Source of the DNA: a virus
Length of the DNA: 24,645 nt
Direction: 5' to 3' (one strand)
Virus record (IMG/VR): IMGVR_UViG_3300007539_000207
Coordinates: 1 to 24,645 of that record
Each line of letters opens with the position of its first letter. The stretch's first letter is position 1. The notes under the pieces are model-generated. The model was not told the DNA's origin. It was given only the letters and a program-made list of their open reading frames with translations, and searched no databases. Below, in pieces: positions 18,442 through 24,311 of this stretch. The position numbers and the translations under genes are program-made.

Positions 18442-20373
18442 TTATGGCCTTACCAACAAACCTCTGTTATAGTCGTAACTTGAAGAAACGACATATGATG
18501 ATGCGGATGGGTCTAGCCCAGAAGCAATAGAATCATTTACCATCTCAAAAACACTATTATTAACATCTAATTGCAAGTACAAATCTTGCAATCCAATCAC
18601 ATCATTTGATTGTGGTGTCACTACAATTTGAATTGTTGATTGGCCATCAATAACTTTCTGAGTTGATTGAATGTTGATTGGATTTAGGGTAATAACTCCT
18701 TTCACATAATCAATTCTTCCAACATTTCTCCTAACAATCGTTGGATCAGTTGCATTTGGATTTTGGAGCGTAAACAAGAACAAAGAACCATTCGTTCTGT
18801 TAGTATTTGGAATGTCTCCAAGGTAAACATTTTGTGTAATACCAGCAACCTTGAATGCACTAGAGCGAATATTATATCCACTCATCCTTGAAATGTGGAG
18901 TTGATTGCCGAACCCTATAGAGTACTCTGCAAGGGTGTTGAGGGCAGCCCTGACATCTCTACGCATCGATACAGCGGTGATATTTGAAGTGATTGATTCA
19001 TGACTATCATCAATAATTTTTAAGAATTTACTATACTTAAATCTTGCACCATACTTATTGAGTTCACTTGAATCTGCATATGACTCAATATTATTTTGTA
19101 TTATGGAAGAAACTTCAGAGGCAGATGATGCTTGATTGCTGTTGTAATAAATCTTGGAAGATACCTCAAGGTAAAGATACTTGAGGTCTAAAATTTCTGG
19201 AACGATTCCTGCAACTGCATATTTTTTCAAATCTCTCTTAATATTCTCTTTGACGAGATTTGGAAGAAATTCACCTGTTCTTGGTTTAATACTAATAAAA
19301 ACTTTTCCATATTGAGGAGGAACTAACTCTTCACCACCAAATACAGAAATAGATTCTGTTTCTGGATAGATTTTTGCCGGAATTAGAGTTTCATAATCAT
19401 TTGCAGTTAAAGCTCTGTTCTGAGAAGCATAGATTCTAGGAGCAAACTTTTTAATCGAATCTACTTTTTCAATAACATCTCCACCAGTAGCAGAAATATC
19501 AGTTGTGAGAATTGAAATTCCTTGAGAAATAGTATATGTAACACCATTTCTCACATAAGACATTCGACCATTGAAGGCAAAACTACTTAATCCATTAGAA
19601 CCACCGCCAGAAGTGGTCAAATAAGTAATTTCAACGACATTTCCTTCACTTAGTGCCTTGCCAAAGATCCCATCACCAAAAAGTATTTCATATCTTTCGT
19701 CTTCTACCTCTTGTAAGAAGAAAACTCTTGAATCTCCATCAATATCAAATAAACTATCTTGTTTTGTGTAGGTTCTTTTTGCAGTAGAACTATTTGTTCC
19801 TACTCTAACACGGATTAAATCAGTATCTGCCCCAGGATTGTTGATTAAAAATCTCTGATTTGGGTTTCTTGAACTATAAGTATATGATTCGGTAATATAT
19901 GTTCCTTCATAAATCGGTAGTGTATCAAATGATGCTTCTCCATTCACTACAGGAACTGTTATATCATCCATAATGGAGAATATATAAGAATTTCCACCAA
20001 AAGTACCTCCCGATGTTGCGATTGGGCCCTTATTCAAGGTAATTGATGTTGGTGCTGGGGTAATTCCAGTAGTATCAACGAAAAAACTAATAGTTGCTCT
20101 TGAAGCTTTTCTTGATCTTGGGGTATATCCAATATTTCTTGCAAGCGAAACAACATTTTCTCTTAATGTTGCGCTATCAATGAAACACTCATTTGATACC
20201 ATATTGGCATTGTATGATGCCAAGTAAGTATTGTATGCTAAAACATCTAAAATTGTGGACAGGTTAGACCCTTCAAAGTCATAGTCCGTAAAATTAGAAT
20301 TGTTTCTTAGATATTCTCTAAGTGTAGATTTAATCTGGGCGAAATCCAGATTTGCGTAGTTTACTAGTGCCAT
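18442..20373 (-). CDS. 6: Baseplate wedge subunit gp6
   Basis: This 643-aa protein is close in length to T4 gp6 (660 aa). gp6 forms the ring that joins adjacent wedges of the T4 baseplate. The N-terminal signature FTDYDFEGSNLSTILDVLAY (28-47) corresponds to T4 LDYDFEGSRLNVLCDLLAY. The segment NRALTANDYETLIPAKIYPE (about 316) followed by GKVFISIKP is the baseplate J/gp6-type core, matching T4 RCVTATDYDTFVSERF...YAFIAAKP. The ATG directly follows the gp25 stop (TAA then ATG, no gap) and has no independent ribosome site, so translation is likely coupled to gp25. Confidence 0.95.
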   Translation of the reverse strand: MALVNYANLDFAQIKSTLREYLRNNSNFTDYDFEGSNLSTILDVLAYNTYLASYNANMVSNECFIDSATLRENVVSLARNIGYTPRSRKASRATISFFVDTTGITPAPTSITLNKGPIATSGGTFGGNSYIFSIMDDITVPVVNGEASFDTLPIYEGTYITESYTYSSRNPNQRFLINNPGADTDLIRVRVGTNSSTAKRTYTKQDSLFDIDGDSRVFFLQEVEDERYEILFGDGIFGKALSEGNVVEITYLTTSGGGSNGLSSFAFNGRMSYVRNGVTYTISQGISILTTDISATGGDVIEKVDSIKKFAPRIYASQNRALTANDYETLIPAKIYPETESISVFGGEELVPPQYGKVFISIKPRTGEFLPNLVKENIKRDLKKYAVAGIVPEILDLKYLYLEVSSKIYYNSNQASSASEVSSIIQNNIESYADSSELNKYGARFKYSKFLKIIDDSHESITSNITAVSMRRDVRAALNTLAEYSIGFGNQLHISRMSGYNIRSSAFKVAGITQNVYLGDIPNTNRTNGSLFLFTLQNPNATDPTIVRRNVGRIDYVKGVITLNPINIQSTQKVIDGQSTIQIVVTPQSNDVIGLQDLYLQLDVNNSVFEMVNDSIASGLDPSASSYVVSSSYDYNRGLLVRP

Positions 20374-20775
20374 TTATCGAGTTGATTCTAATACAAACTC
20401 TAACTGTTGAGGTGGTATATCAACTCCAATAATTCTGTAGATAATAGTTACATTAAAACCGTTGTTATCGAAATCAGGATCGACCACAACGGAAGATAAT
20501 GAAACTCTTGGTTCATAGTTAATGATGGAGTTTTCTATTTCATCTCTAATCGTCACTGCAGTAATGTTATCAATGTTTTCAAACAGTGATTGACTAATGT
20601 TTGATCCAAAATCTGGATCAAAAAACTTTTCACCAGGAGCAGTAAAGACAATGTTTCTAACAGATCTTGCGATTGCAGAAGCATTATTCAAAGCAATGAC
20701 ATCATATGTAAGGGGATTGGCCTTAAATGATGCACTAATATCTTTGAAACCTTGACTTACCCTTTCTAAAGGCAT
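20374..20775 (-). CDS. 25: Baseplate wedge subunit gp25 (lysozyme-like gpW/gp25 family)
   Basis: This 133-aa protein is nearly the same length as T4 gp25 (132 aa). The core RSVRNIVFTAPGEKFFDPDF (37-56), then GSNISQSLFEN, is the typical gp25-family motif, followed by IRDEIENSIINYEPRVSL (76-93). gp25 sits where the sheath meets the baseplate hub and wedges and helps trigger contraction. It is the first gene of the late block: the T4-consensus late promoter TATAAATA lies about 30 bases upstream. No Shine-Dalgarno sequence is visible; the leader is AT-only just before the ATG. gp6 follows without a gap. Confidence 0.95.
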   Translation of the reverse strand: MPLERVSQGFKDISASFKANPLTYDVIALNNASAIARSVRNIVFTAPGEKFFDPDFGSNISQSLFENIDNITAVTIRDEIENSIINYEPRVSLSSVVVDPDFDNNGFNVTIIYRIIGVDIPPQQLEFVLESTR

Positions 20776-20804
20776 TATCTATAATTATATTATAAGTTCT
20801 GACT

Positions 20805-20812
20805 TATTTATA
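20805..20812 (-). promoter_or_regulatory. Late promoter TATAAATA ahead of gp25
   Basis: The minus strand reads CTATAAATAAGTC, an exact match to the T4 late consensus TATAAATA. It lies in the 47-base gap between the upstream small gene and gp25. In T4 this motif is read by the gp55 sigma factor with the gp45 clamp; T4-like cyanophages keep this system. It is the best-supported late site in the window and marks the switch to virion genes. Confidence 0.75.
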
Positions 20813-20822
20813 GGGGCAAATC

Positions 20823-20975
20823 TCATTCGTAAAGTGGTTCTGGATCACTTTGAGGATCAAATAATTCACCCTCTTGTTGCAATTTCTTCTTTTTAGGTGT
20901 CAAATCATCATTTGAGATTTCACGAAGCATTTTTTGATGATTATGATTAGCTAAATTGTCTAAAAAATCATTCAT
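20823..20975 (-). CDS. Hypothetical small protein (50 aa)
   Basis: I do not recognise this 50-residue protein (MNDFLDNLANHNHQKMLRE...). It is hydrophilic, with a lysine cluster (PKKKKLQQ) and an acidic, proline-containing end (DPQSDPEPLYE). The frame is open upstream to 21119, but the start at 20975 is preferred: AAGGAG lies 7 bases before it, inside the end of the preceding gene, and the first 8 bases overlap that gene in an ATGAATGA junction typical of translational coupling. It is the last gene before the gp25 late promoter. Confidence 0.75.
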   Translation of the reverse strand: MNDFLDNLANHNHQKMLREISNDDLTPKKKKLQQEGELFDPQSDPEPLYE

Positions 20976-21645
20976 TTTCGTTCTCCTTAGGTAAATTTTC
21001 GCGTTCTTTAGCAGTTTTCCAAAAATATTCGTCCTCACGACCCATTCCAAGTCGATCAAAACCATTTTCAACACTATAATATTGAGTTGATACCTTAAAA
21101 TCAGGCATTTTGGGTTCAACAGGTGTCAAACTATTATCAAAAATACGCATTCTATTGTTTGGATAGAGTGCATATTGTCCATTATTCAATTTAATGAGGT
21201 TATGAGACTTATGTTCAGCTGGATTTTCACTGGTTGCATAATCAATTACATCACAATCTTGATGATAGTTATCAATTGTGCAAATATATTCGCCTTTTAT
21301 TATACCATGATCGCGAGTATAGCACTCAAAATCCATTGAACCAATAAATTGTTTATGAATTGATACCACACCATAATCCATACAATTCCAAAACTGTAGA
21401 TTTGGTAGGTTCATATCAGGTGTAGGTGTTACTGGTTCACTTACAAAAGCACTAATAGGTAATTTATCATACATTGCAGCATATTCTGGTAAGTAAGTCT
21501 CAAAATAAAAAGCACGCCCAGGTATCGATTTACACGATACCCAAACGCCCTTTACAAATTCACCATGACCACTTTGATGATCAGTGAGATATTCTTTTCT
21601 TACCCATACTTCAACAGAAGGTAAGTTACAAATTAATGCTGACAT
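20968..21645 (-). CDS. Hypothetical protein (225 aa)
   Basis: This 225-residue protein begins MSALICNLPSVEVWVRKEYL. I recognise no domain. It is aromatic- and His-rich, with no membrane segment or signal peptide. The C-terminal third carries polar segments (GMGREDEYFWKTAKERENLP). Codon use and placement fit the surrounding phage genes, and proteins of this look occur in T4-like cyanophages. The start at 21645 has no Shine-Dalgarno sequence. Instead a perfect 7-bp hairpin (21649-21666) ends 3 bases before the ATG, immediately after the stop of the 48-aa gene. The end overlaps the next gene by 8 bases. Confidence 0.8.
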   Translation of the reverse strand: MSALICNLPSVEVWVRKEYLTDHQSGHGEFVKGVWVSCKSIPGRAFYFETYLPEYAAMYDKLPISAFVSEPVTPTPDMNLPNLQFWNCMDYGVVSIHKQFIGSMDFECYTRDHGIIKGEYICTIDNYHQDCDVIDYATSENPAEHKSHNLIKLNNGQYALYPNNRMRIFDNSLTPVEPKMPDFKVSTQYYSVENGFDRLGMGREDEYFWKTAKERENLPKENENE

Positions 21646-21648
21646 AAA

Positions 21649-21666
21649 GTAACAAAGGATTGTTAC
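21649..21666 (-). promoter_or_regulatory. Hairpin abutting the start codon of the 225-aa gene
   Basis: GTAACAA and TTGTTAC form a perfect 7-bp stem with a 4-base loop, TCCT in the transcript. It lies 3 bases upstream of the ATG at 21645 and 2 bases after the preceding TAG. It occupies the place where a ribosome site should be. It could limit initiation unless upstream translation or a protein opens it. It is not followed by a U-run, so a terminator is unlikely. Confidence 0.45.
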
Positions 21667-21668
21667 AT

Positions 21669-21815
21669 CTATTTACCTTGTCCACGATACATCTTCTTTT
21701 TACCATTACGGGAAGTGGCAGCATACTTAGTATGTTTACCTTGTCCTTGACGAGTATTTTTGGGCTTTGATTCAATAATCTTATTGCCCGAAAGACCAAC
21801 TTTTGATCGTGCCAT
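21669..21815 (-). CDS. Small, strongly basic conserved-type protein (48 aa)
   Basis: This 48-residue protein begins MARSKVGLSGNKIIESKPKN and ends NGKKKMYRGQGK. Fourteen of 48 residues are Lys or Arg and only one is acidic, so nucleic-acid binding is plausible but unproven. I recall similar small basic proteins in T4-like cyanophages without a known function. A strong AAGGAG lies 8 bases before the ATG, inside the end of the preceding 50-aa gene, whose stop is 2 bases upstream. It belongs to the tightly packed run that starts at the glycosyltransferase. Confidence 0.8.
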   Translation of the reverse strand: MARSKVGLSGNKIIESKPKNTRQGQGKHTKYAATSRNGKKKMYRGQGK

Positions 21816-21817
21816 AA

Positions 21818-21970
21818 TTAAATCTCCTTAAGTTGAATTTTTTGTGGTTCAATAGTACCTTCACCCGAGAAAAATTTTTCGGAGAAGTCTTGTAGAACCT
21901 CTGCTGCTTCTTCAAACGAGAGGTTGCTACAAATCATCTTATCCTCATAATATAAGTTAAAACGAGTCAC
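21818..21970 (-). CDS. Hypothetical small acidic protein (50 aa, GTG start)
   Basis: The frame encodes 50 residues beginning (V)TRFNLYYEDKMICSNLSF, with an acidic helical middle (EEAAEVLQDFSEKFF). The pattern of a YY-D strand followed by EE-A-EVL resembles a common family of tiny cyanophage proteins of unknown function. The GTG at 21970 lies 2 bases after the glycosyltransferase stop, consistent with coupling. An in-frame ATG at 21937 has GAGG 5 bases upstream and is the alternative start, but it would remove the conserved-looking N-terminal strand. The stop is 2 bases before the 48-aa gene. Confidence 0.65.
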   Translation of the reverse strand: MTRFNLYYEDKMICSNLSFEEAAEVLQDFSEKFFSGEGTIEPQKIQLKEI

Positions 21971-21972
21971 GC

Positions 21973-22746
21973 TCAAATAACACGAGTTTTTTCATGCCCA
22001 ACACGAATCCGAGGATCACACCAAATATCATAACCTGCTTCAATAGCATCAAGACAGAATGAGACATCCTCACCACACATGTCCTGAACACTTCCAGATT
22101 CAAAAACTTGCATCTTAGGTGCAAACCATGGATACTTCATCTTCTCATCCTCAAAGACACCCTTCTTAATCATAACCCATCCAAAACCAGTGTAGTCAAC
22201 AGTAAATGGCTTCTTACGCTTCTGGATGGAATCGACAGTTTCGTGATTCATTACTCCACCATTCTTACGGAAATCATCCTCTTCTAACCAGTGTGCGACA
22301 GAAGTTGTGTGTCCATCCTCAGTGGCATACCACCCAGCAGTGATTTCACGCTCTGTGCCATCTTCTGAGATAGCAAGATCACAAAGCTGCCAAAACTTGT
22401 TAGTGTCAAATACAATATCACTATCAATCCACAGTTGATAATCATACTGCAACTTACCATCCCAAGGAATTTGATCAGGTCCACGCAATACATTCGCACC
22501 AAGTACCTTACATCGTGCAAAGTTTACCATTGAACTATAGTCTTGACTAATCTGAATGGCCATACCATTCTGTACCATGTCAAAACAAAGTTGAACAAAG
22601 TTCTTCAGAAAGATATATGATACTCCTCGTCCAGGTAAACAAAAAACAATCGTCTTGCCTTTCATTCGTTCTTTGATAGCAGCAATGTCCCACTCCTCTT
22701 TCTTTGTAGTAGGTGTGTTTGCTTTTACAGTAAATCCTTTTGCCAT
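21973..22746 (-). CDS. GT-A-like glycosyltransferase (257 aa)
   Basis: The fold pattern is that of a GT-A nucleotide-sugar transferase. A first beta strand and loop TIVFCLPGRGVSYIFLKNF lie at about 32-50. The segment YQLWIDSDIVF (103-113) carries a DSD motif at 108-110, the usual metal and sugar-nucleotide site. An acceptor-side GEDVSFCLDAIEAGYDIWCD lies at 225-244, and a conserved-position His (GHEK, 250-253) ends the domain. There are no membrane segments, so it should be cytoplasmic. Donor and acceptor cannot be told from sequence; host-surface, virion or DNA modification are all open. It heads the small operon behind a perfect sigma-70-type promoter and has no visible Shine-Dalgarno sequence. 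The predicted leader is only about 17 bases. Confidence 0.78.
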   Translation of the reverse strand: MAKGFTVKANTPTTKKEEWDIAAIKERMKGKTIVFCLPGRGVSYIFLKNFVQLCFDMVQNGMAIQISQDYSSMVNFARCKVLGANVLRGPDQIPWDGKLQYDYQLWIDSDIVFDTNKFWQLCDLAISEDGTEREITAGWYATEDGHTTSVAHWLEEDDFRKNGGVMNHETVDSIQKRKKPFTVDYTGFGWVMIKKGVFEDEKMKYPWFAPKMQVFESGSVQDMCGEDVSFCLDAIEAGYDIWCDPRIRVGHEKTRVI

Positions 22747-22769
22747 AGTTTTGAAATTACTTCAGTTCA

Positions 22770-22798
22770 ATTATAACTCCTAGTATGTAGTCTGTCAA
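22770..22798 (-). promoter_or_regulatory. Consensus host-type promoter TTGACA-17-TATAAT
   Basis: On the minus strand TTGACA (22793-22798) and TATAAT (22770-22775) are both perfect and exactly 17 bases apart. The site lies in the gap between the 74-aa gene and the glycosyltransferase start at 22746. It should be read by the unmodified host sigma-70-type polymerase, as for T4-like early promoters. The transcript would start near 22763. Confidence 0.85.
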
Positions 22799-22802
22799 TG
22801 GT

Positions 22803-23027
22803 TCAGTATGAATCATCACCTGCAGGTTCTATAGTGTTATTACCACCAGCTCCTCCCCAATACCTTGTACATTCCTCATAAGAAAGATCAGTGGGCGAAT
22901 AATCAGTATGCAATAATCCTACTATTGCATTCAGTTCTGTCCACTTCTCAGTAAACTCATCTTCACTTAAATTGTTGTATATACACTTATTCTTTGTGTA
23001 TATGTGATAAACCTTTGTGACGTTCAT
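22803..23027 (-). CDS. Hypothetical small protein (74 aa)
   Basis: This 74-residue protein starts MNVTKVYHIYTKNKCIYNNL and has an acidic helix-prone segment (SEDEFTEKWTELNAIVGLLH), then LSYEECTRYWGG and a Gly/Asn-rich end. I recognise no domain; the architecture resembles other small cyanophage proteins with an N-terminal strand pair and an acidic helix. A strong Shine-Dalgarno GGAGG lies 5 bases before the ATG. The upstream neighbour (46-aa membrane protein) ends 29 bases earlier, with a degenerate GAATAAGT motif in the gap. Confidence 0.75.
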   Translation of the reverse strand: MNVTKVYHIYTKNKCIYNNLSEDEFTEKWTELNAIVGLLHTDYSPTDLSYEECTRYWGGAGGNNTIEPAGDDSY

Positions 23028-23056
23028 TTTACCTCCGGGAATTTTTTTCTACTTAT

Positions 23057-23197
23057 TCAATTCATAATCGCATTATATATCAAAACAATAAAAAATCCAA
23101 GAGGTACTAATACCACCTTGGACATTGTTTTTGGATATCGAATACACCAACCTGCTAATACAACTTTCCAAAAATTCCAATACGGTCTCTTTTTCAT
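23057..23197 (-). CDS. Small single-pass membrane protein (46 aa)
   Basis: This short frame encodes 46 residues. The basic, aromatic N-terminus MKKRPYWNFWKVVLAGWCIR is followed by a hydrophobic segment at about 28-44 (VVLVPLGFFIVLIY) that could span the membrane. The positive N-terminus predicts an N-in orientation. Function is unknown. A late-promoter-like CTAAATA lies 26 bases upstream; the ribosome site is weak (CCCGG just before the ATG). The frame ends with TGA 29 bases before the next gene. A near-consensus TATAAT inside its 3' end may be chance. Confidence 0.65.
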   Translation of the reverse strand: MKKRPYWNFWKVVLAGWCIRYPKTMSKVVLVPLGFFIVLIYNAIMN

Positions 23198-23222
23198 ATC
23201 CGGGATTTTTTTATGAGAGTGA

Positions 23223-23229
23223 TATTTAG
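23223..23229 (-). promoter_or_regulatory. Possible late promoter CTAAATA ahead of the 46-aa gene
   Basis: The minus strand reads CTAAATATCAC, matching the core of the giant-gene site but not its AAGT extension. It lies 26 bases before the ATG at 23197. A hairpin (AGAGGT...ACCTCT, 23228-23248) touches its upstream edge. Support is limited to core and spacing. Confidence 0.3.
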
Positions 23230-23249
23230 AGGTCGATTTGTCACCTCTG

Positions 23250-23345
23250 TAGGTTAGGGTAGTGAGGGGTTTTTATCACGCCGCCCGCGACGATATAAAT
23301 CAACGCCGCAAATAACTGCTGGTCACGCACGCATCATTCTATCAA
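23250..23345. other. GC-rich intergenic patch
   Basis: This stretch between the 85-aa and 46-aa genes is clearly more GC-rich than its surroundings, with CGCCGCCCGCGACG at about 23279-23292 and CACGCACGC near 23325. On the minus strand GCGGCGT occurs twice, each followed by a TGAT or GATA. No tRNA cloverleaf, no open frame of note and no clear promoter was found. It may be a structured RNA or a remnant of a lost gene. Confidence 0.4.
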
Positions 23346-23350
23346 ATTAC

Positions 23351-23375
23351 AGGGGCAAAGTCAAGCTCTGCCCCT
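23351..23375 (-). terminator. Hairpin after the 85-aa gene, possible terminator
   Basis: AGGGGCA and TGCCCCT form a perfect 7-bp GC-rich stem with an 11-base loop, 14 bases after the stop of the 85-aa gene. The sequence after it on the minus strand is only modestly T-rich (GTAATTTG), so it may be a weak terminator or a stabilising 3' hairpin. Confidence 0.5.
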
Positions 23376-23388
23376 GCCACAGTTAGCA

Positions 23389-23646
23389 TCAAAGTTCGTC
23401 GAACATTTGATCCATCTCGATAACATTGATTTTAGGGTCATTCCACTTAACACCGTCGCGAGTAGCTGCATGATTGAATGAACATGCTTCCAGACAATCA
23501 ACAAAGGTACGATAATCCTTTGCCTCACGCGCTAAGTGATAAAGACCCTCATCATTACCGATCCAGAGTGCAACATTCCAAGTCTCATAATTGGTCCACC
23601 CGTTATAAGTGGTATCGGTGAGATTAGTCTGGAAAGTGGTGGTCAT
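23389..23646 (-). CDS. Small NYETWNV-motif phage protein (85 aa)
   Basis: This 85-residue protein carries GWTNYETWNVALWIGNDEGL at residues 16-35. The motif is characteristic of a widespread family of small phage proteins of unknown function (labelled DUF7249 in some databases, from memory). The rest holds a helical segment (YHLAREAKDYRTFVDCLEAC) and an acidic C-terminus. No catalytic residues are evident. The gene lies between two hairpins and so may be a single-gene unit. It has no Shine-Dalgarno sequence. Its leader is a near copy of the leader ahead of the 42-aa gene at 24074. Confidence 0.85.
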   Translation of the reverse strand: MTTTFQTNLTDTTYNGWTNYETWNVALWIGNDEGLYHLAREAKDYRTFVDCLEACSFNHAATRDGVKWNDPKINVIEMDQMFDEL

Positions 23647-23653
23647 AGAAGTT

Positions 23654-23695
23654 TGAGTTGTGCTTACATAACTAGGACACTTTAGAGGCTACAGT
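23654..23695 (-). repeat. Duplicated leader element, copy A
   Basis: This 42-base segment directly upstream of the 85-aa gene matches 24082-24123 at about 36 of 42 positions. The 20 bases nearest the gene (23654-23673) are identical. On the minus strand it includes GTTATGTAAGC, a start codon followed at once by a stop, and ends in AACTCA a few bases before the true ATG. Confidence 0.75.
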
Positions 23696-23710
23696 TAGTA
23701 GCCCCTAAAG
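23680..23710 (-). terminator. Strong hairpin between the 49-aa and 85-aa genes
   Basis: CTTTAGAGGCTAC and GTAGCCCCTAAAG form a 13-bp stem with one A-C mismatch and a 5-base loop. It lies 11 bases after the stop of the 49-aa gene. There is no U-run downstream, so termination would be inefficient; transcript processing or 3'-end protection is an alternative. One arm lies inside leader copy A. Confidence 0.55.
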
Positions 23711-23721
23711 TACGATGATAC

Positions 23722-23871
23722 TCAGAAGGTCACAGATTCCCCACTAACATAACTCACTGCGTCACCTTGATTGTCACTTTGCACATCACTCTCAATAACA
23801 TCGAGGACTGCCAAGATGTCATCACCAGTGTTAGCAACTGACAGAAGACCAAGCATCATTTCGCGGGACAT
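23722..23871 (-). CDS. Hypothetical small acidic protein (49 aa, start uncertain)
   Basis: From ATG at 23871 the product is 49 residues, beginning MSREMMLGLLSVANTGDDIL. An N-terminal amphipathic helix is followed by an acidic, polar tail. It resembles a class of tiny cyanophage proteins with a MLxLLS..NTGDEILxxLD pattern, recalled without a function. The frame stays open upstream to a GTG at 23937, which would give 71 residues and place the start 8 bases after the previous stop. That GTG has AAGG directly touching it, which is too close for a good ribosome site. The ATG is preferred because the family-like sequence begins there, though it also lacks a clear ribosome site. Confidence 0.65.
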   Translation of the reverse strand: MSREMMLGLLSVANTGDDILAVLDVIESDVQSDNQGDAVSYVSGESVTF

Positions 23872-23945
23872 AATAACGAAGAAAAGTGAAGTAAACTGTG
23901 TGTCGAGTAGTTTATAGTCTTGCTCAGGACTTGACACCTTAACTA

Positions 23946-24074
23946 TTAATAATCAGTGTCACCGTTGATGTACTGTTCCACATCAAATTTTCTATCAGTC
24001 ATCTCAGGGATGTCATAGATTTCTCCAGGAGCATCAGCAATCTCTTGGAACATATCAAACACGGTGTCATCCAT
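23946..24074 (-). CDS. Hypothetical tiny acidic protein (42 aa)
   Basis: A 42-residue frame begins MDDTVFDMFQEIADAPGEIY and ends INGDTDY. It is strongly acidic (about a dozen Asp/Glu and only two Arg/Lys). Function is unknown; small acidic early phage proteins often bind host enzymes, but nothing specific supports that here. It is the first gene after the consensus promoter at 24159-24187 and is preceded by leader copy B. There is no Shine-Dalgarno sequence. The next frame begins shortly after its stop. Confidence 0.65.
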   Translation of the reverse strand: MDDTVFDMFQEIADAPGEIYDIPEMTDRKFDVEQYINGDTDY

Positions 24075-24081
24075 GTGGTTG

Positions 24082-24123
24082 TGAGTTGTGCTTACATAAC
24101 TGAGACATTTTACCAGCTACAGT
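24082..24123 (-). repeat. Duplicated leader element, copy B
   Basis: This is the partner of 23654-23695, with the same 20-base core (24082-24101) and about 36 of 42 bases matching overall. It ends 7 bases before the start codon of the 42-aa gene and again includes the start-stop ATGTAA. It would lie in the transcript from the promoter at 24159-24187. Confidence 0.75.
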
Positions 24124-24158
24124 AGTGCTTACTTCCCCCTCCTGTAAGTTACTCTGAT

Positions 24159-24187
24159 ATTATAAAGCTTCTCAGCACTGATGTCAA
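24159..24187 (-). promoter_or_regulatory. Consensus host-type promoter TTGACA-17-TATAAT
   Basis: TTGACA (24182-24187) and TATAAT (24159-24164) on the minus strand are perfect and 17 bases apart. A start near 24152 gives a leader of about 78 bases to the 42-aa gene, which includes leader copy B. An early, host-polymerase promoter is the natural reading. Confidence 0.85.
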
Positions 24188-24311
24188 GAATGTCGCGGAG
24201 ATTGATGAGCAATCCTTATAGTGTGCTGATGTCAAGTCCCGAAGAAACTTATCAGCGGGGGGTTGACAATTCTCTGAGTCTCGTGTAAGCTTATGCACGC
24301 TAAGATCACAA

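Noticed and set aside
19163-19187. Perfect 8-bp inverted repeat ACCTCAAG...CTTGAGGT
   Set aside because: It lies inside the conserved gp6 coding sequence; no regulatory role is suggested by position, so chance is the simplest reading.
20976-21119. N-terminal extension of the 50-aa gene to 98 residues
   Set aside because: The extension overlaps the 225-aa gene out of frame, while the start at 20975 has an AAGGAG site and a coupled ATGAATGA junction.
23198-23388. tRNA gene in the GC-rich patch
   Set aside because: No T-loop consensus or acceptor-stem pairing was found on either strand.
24263-24291. Plus-strand promoter starting with TTGACA
   Set aside because: At a 17-base spacing the -10 is TAAGCT, a poor match, and no plus-strand gene follows.
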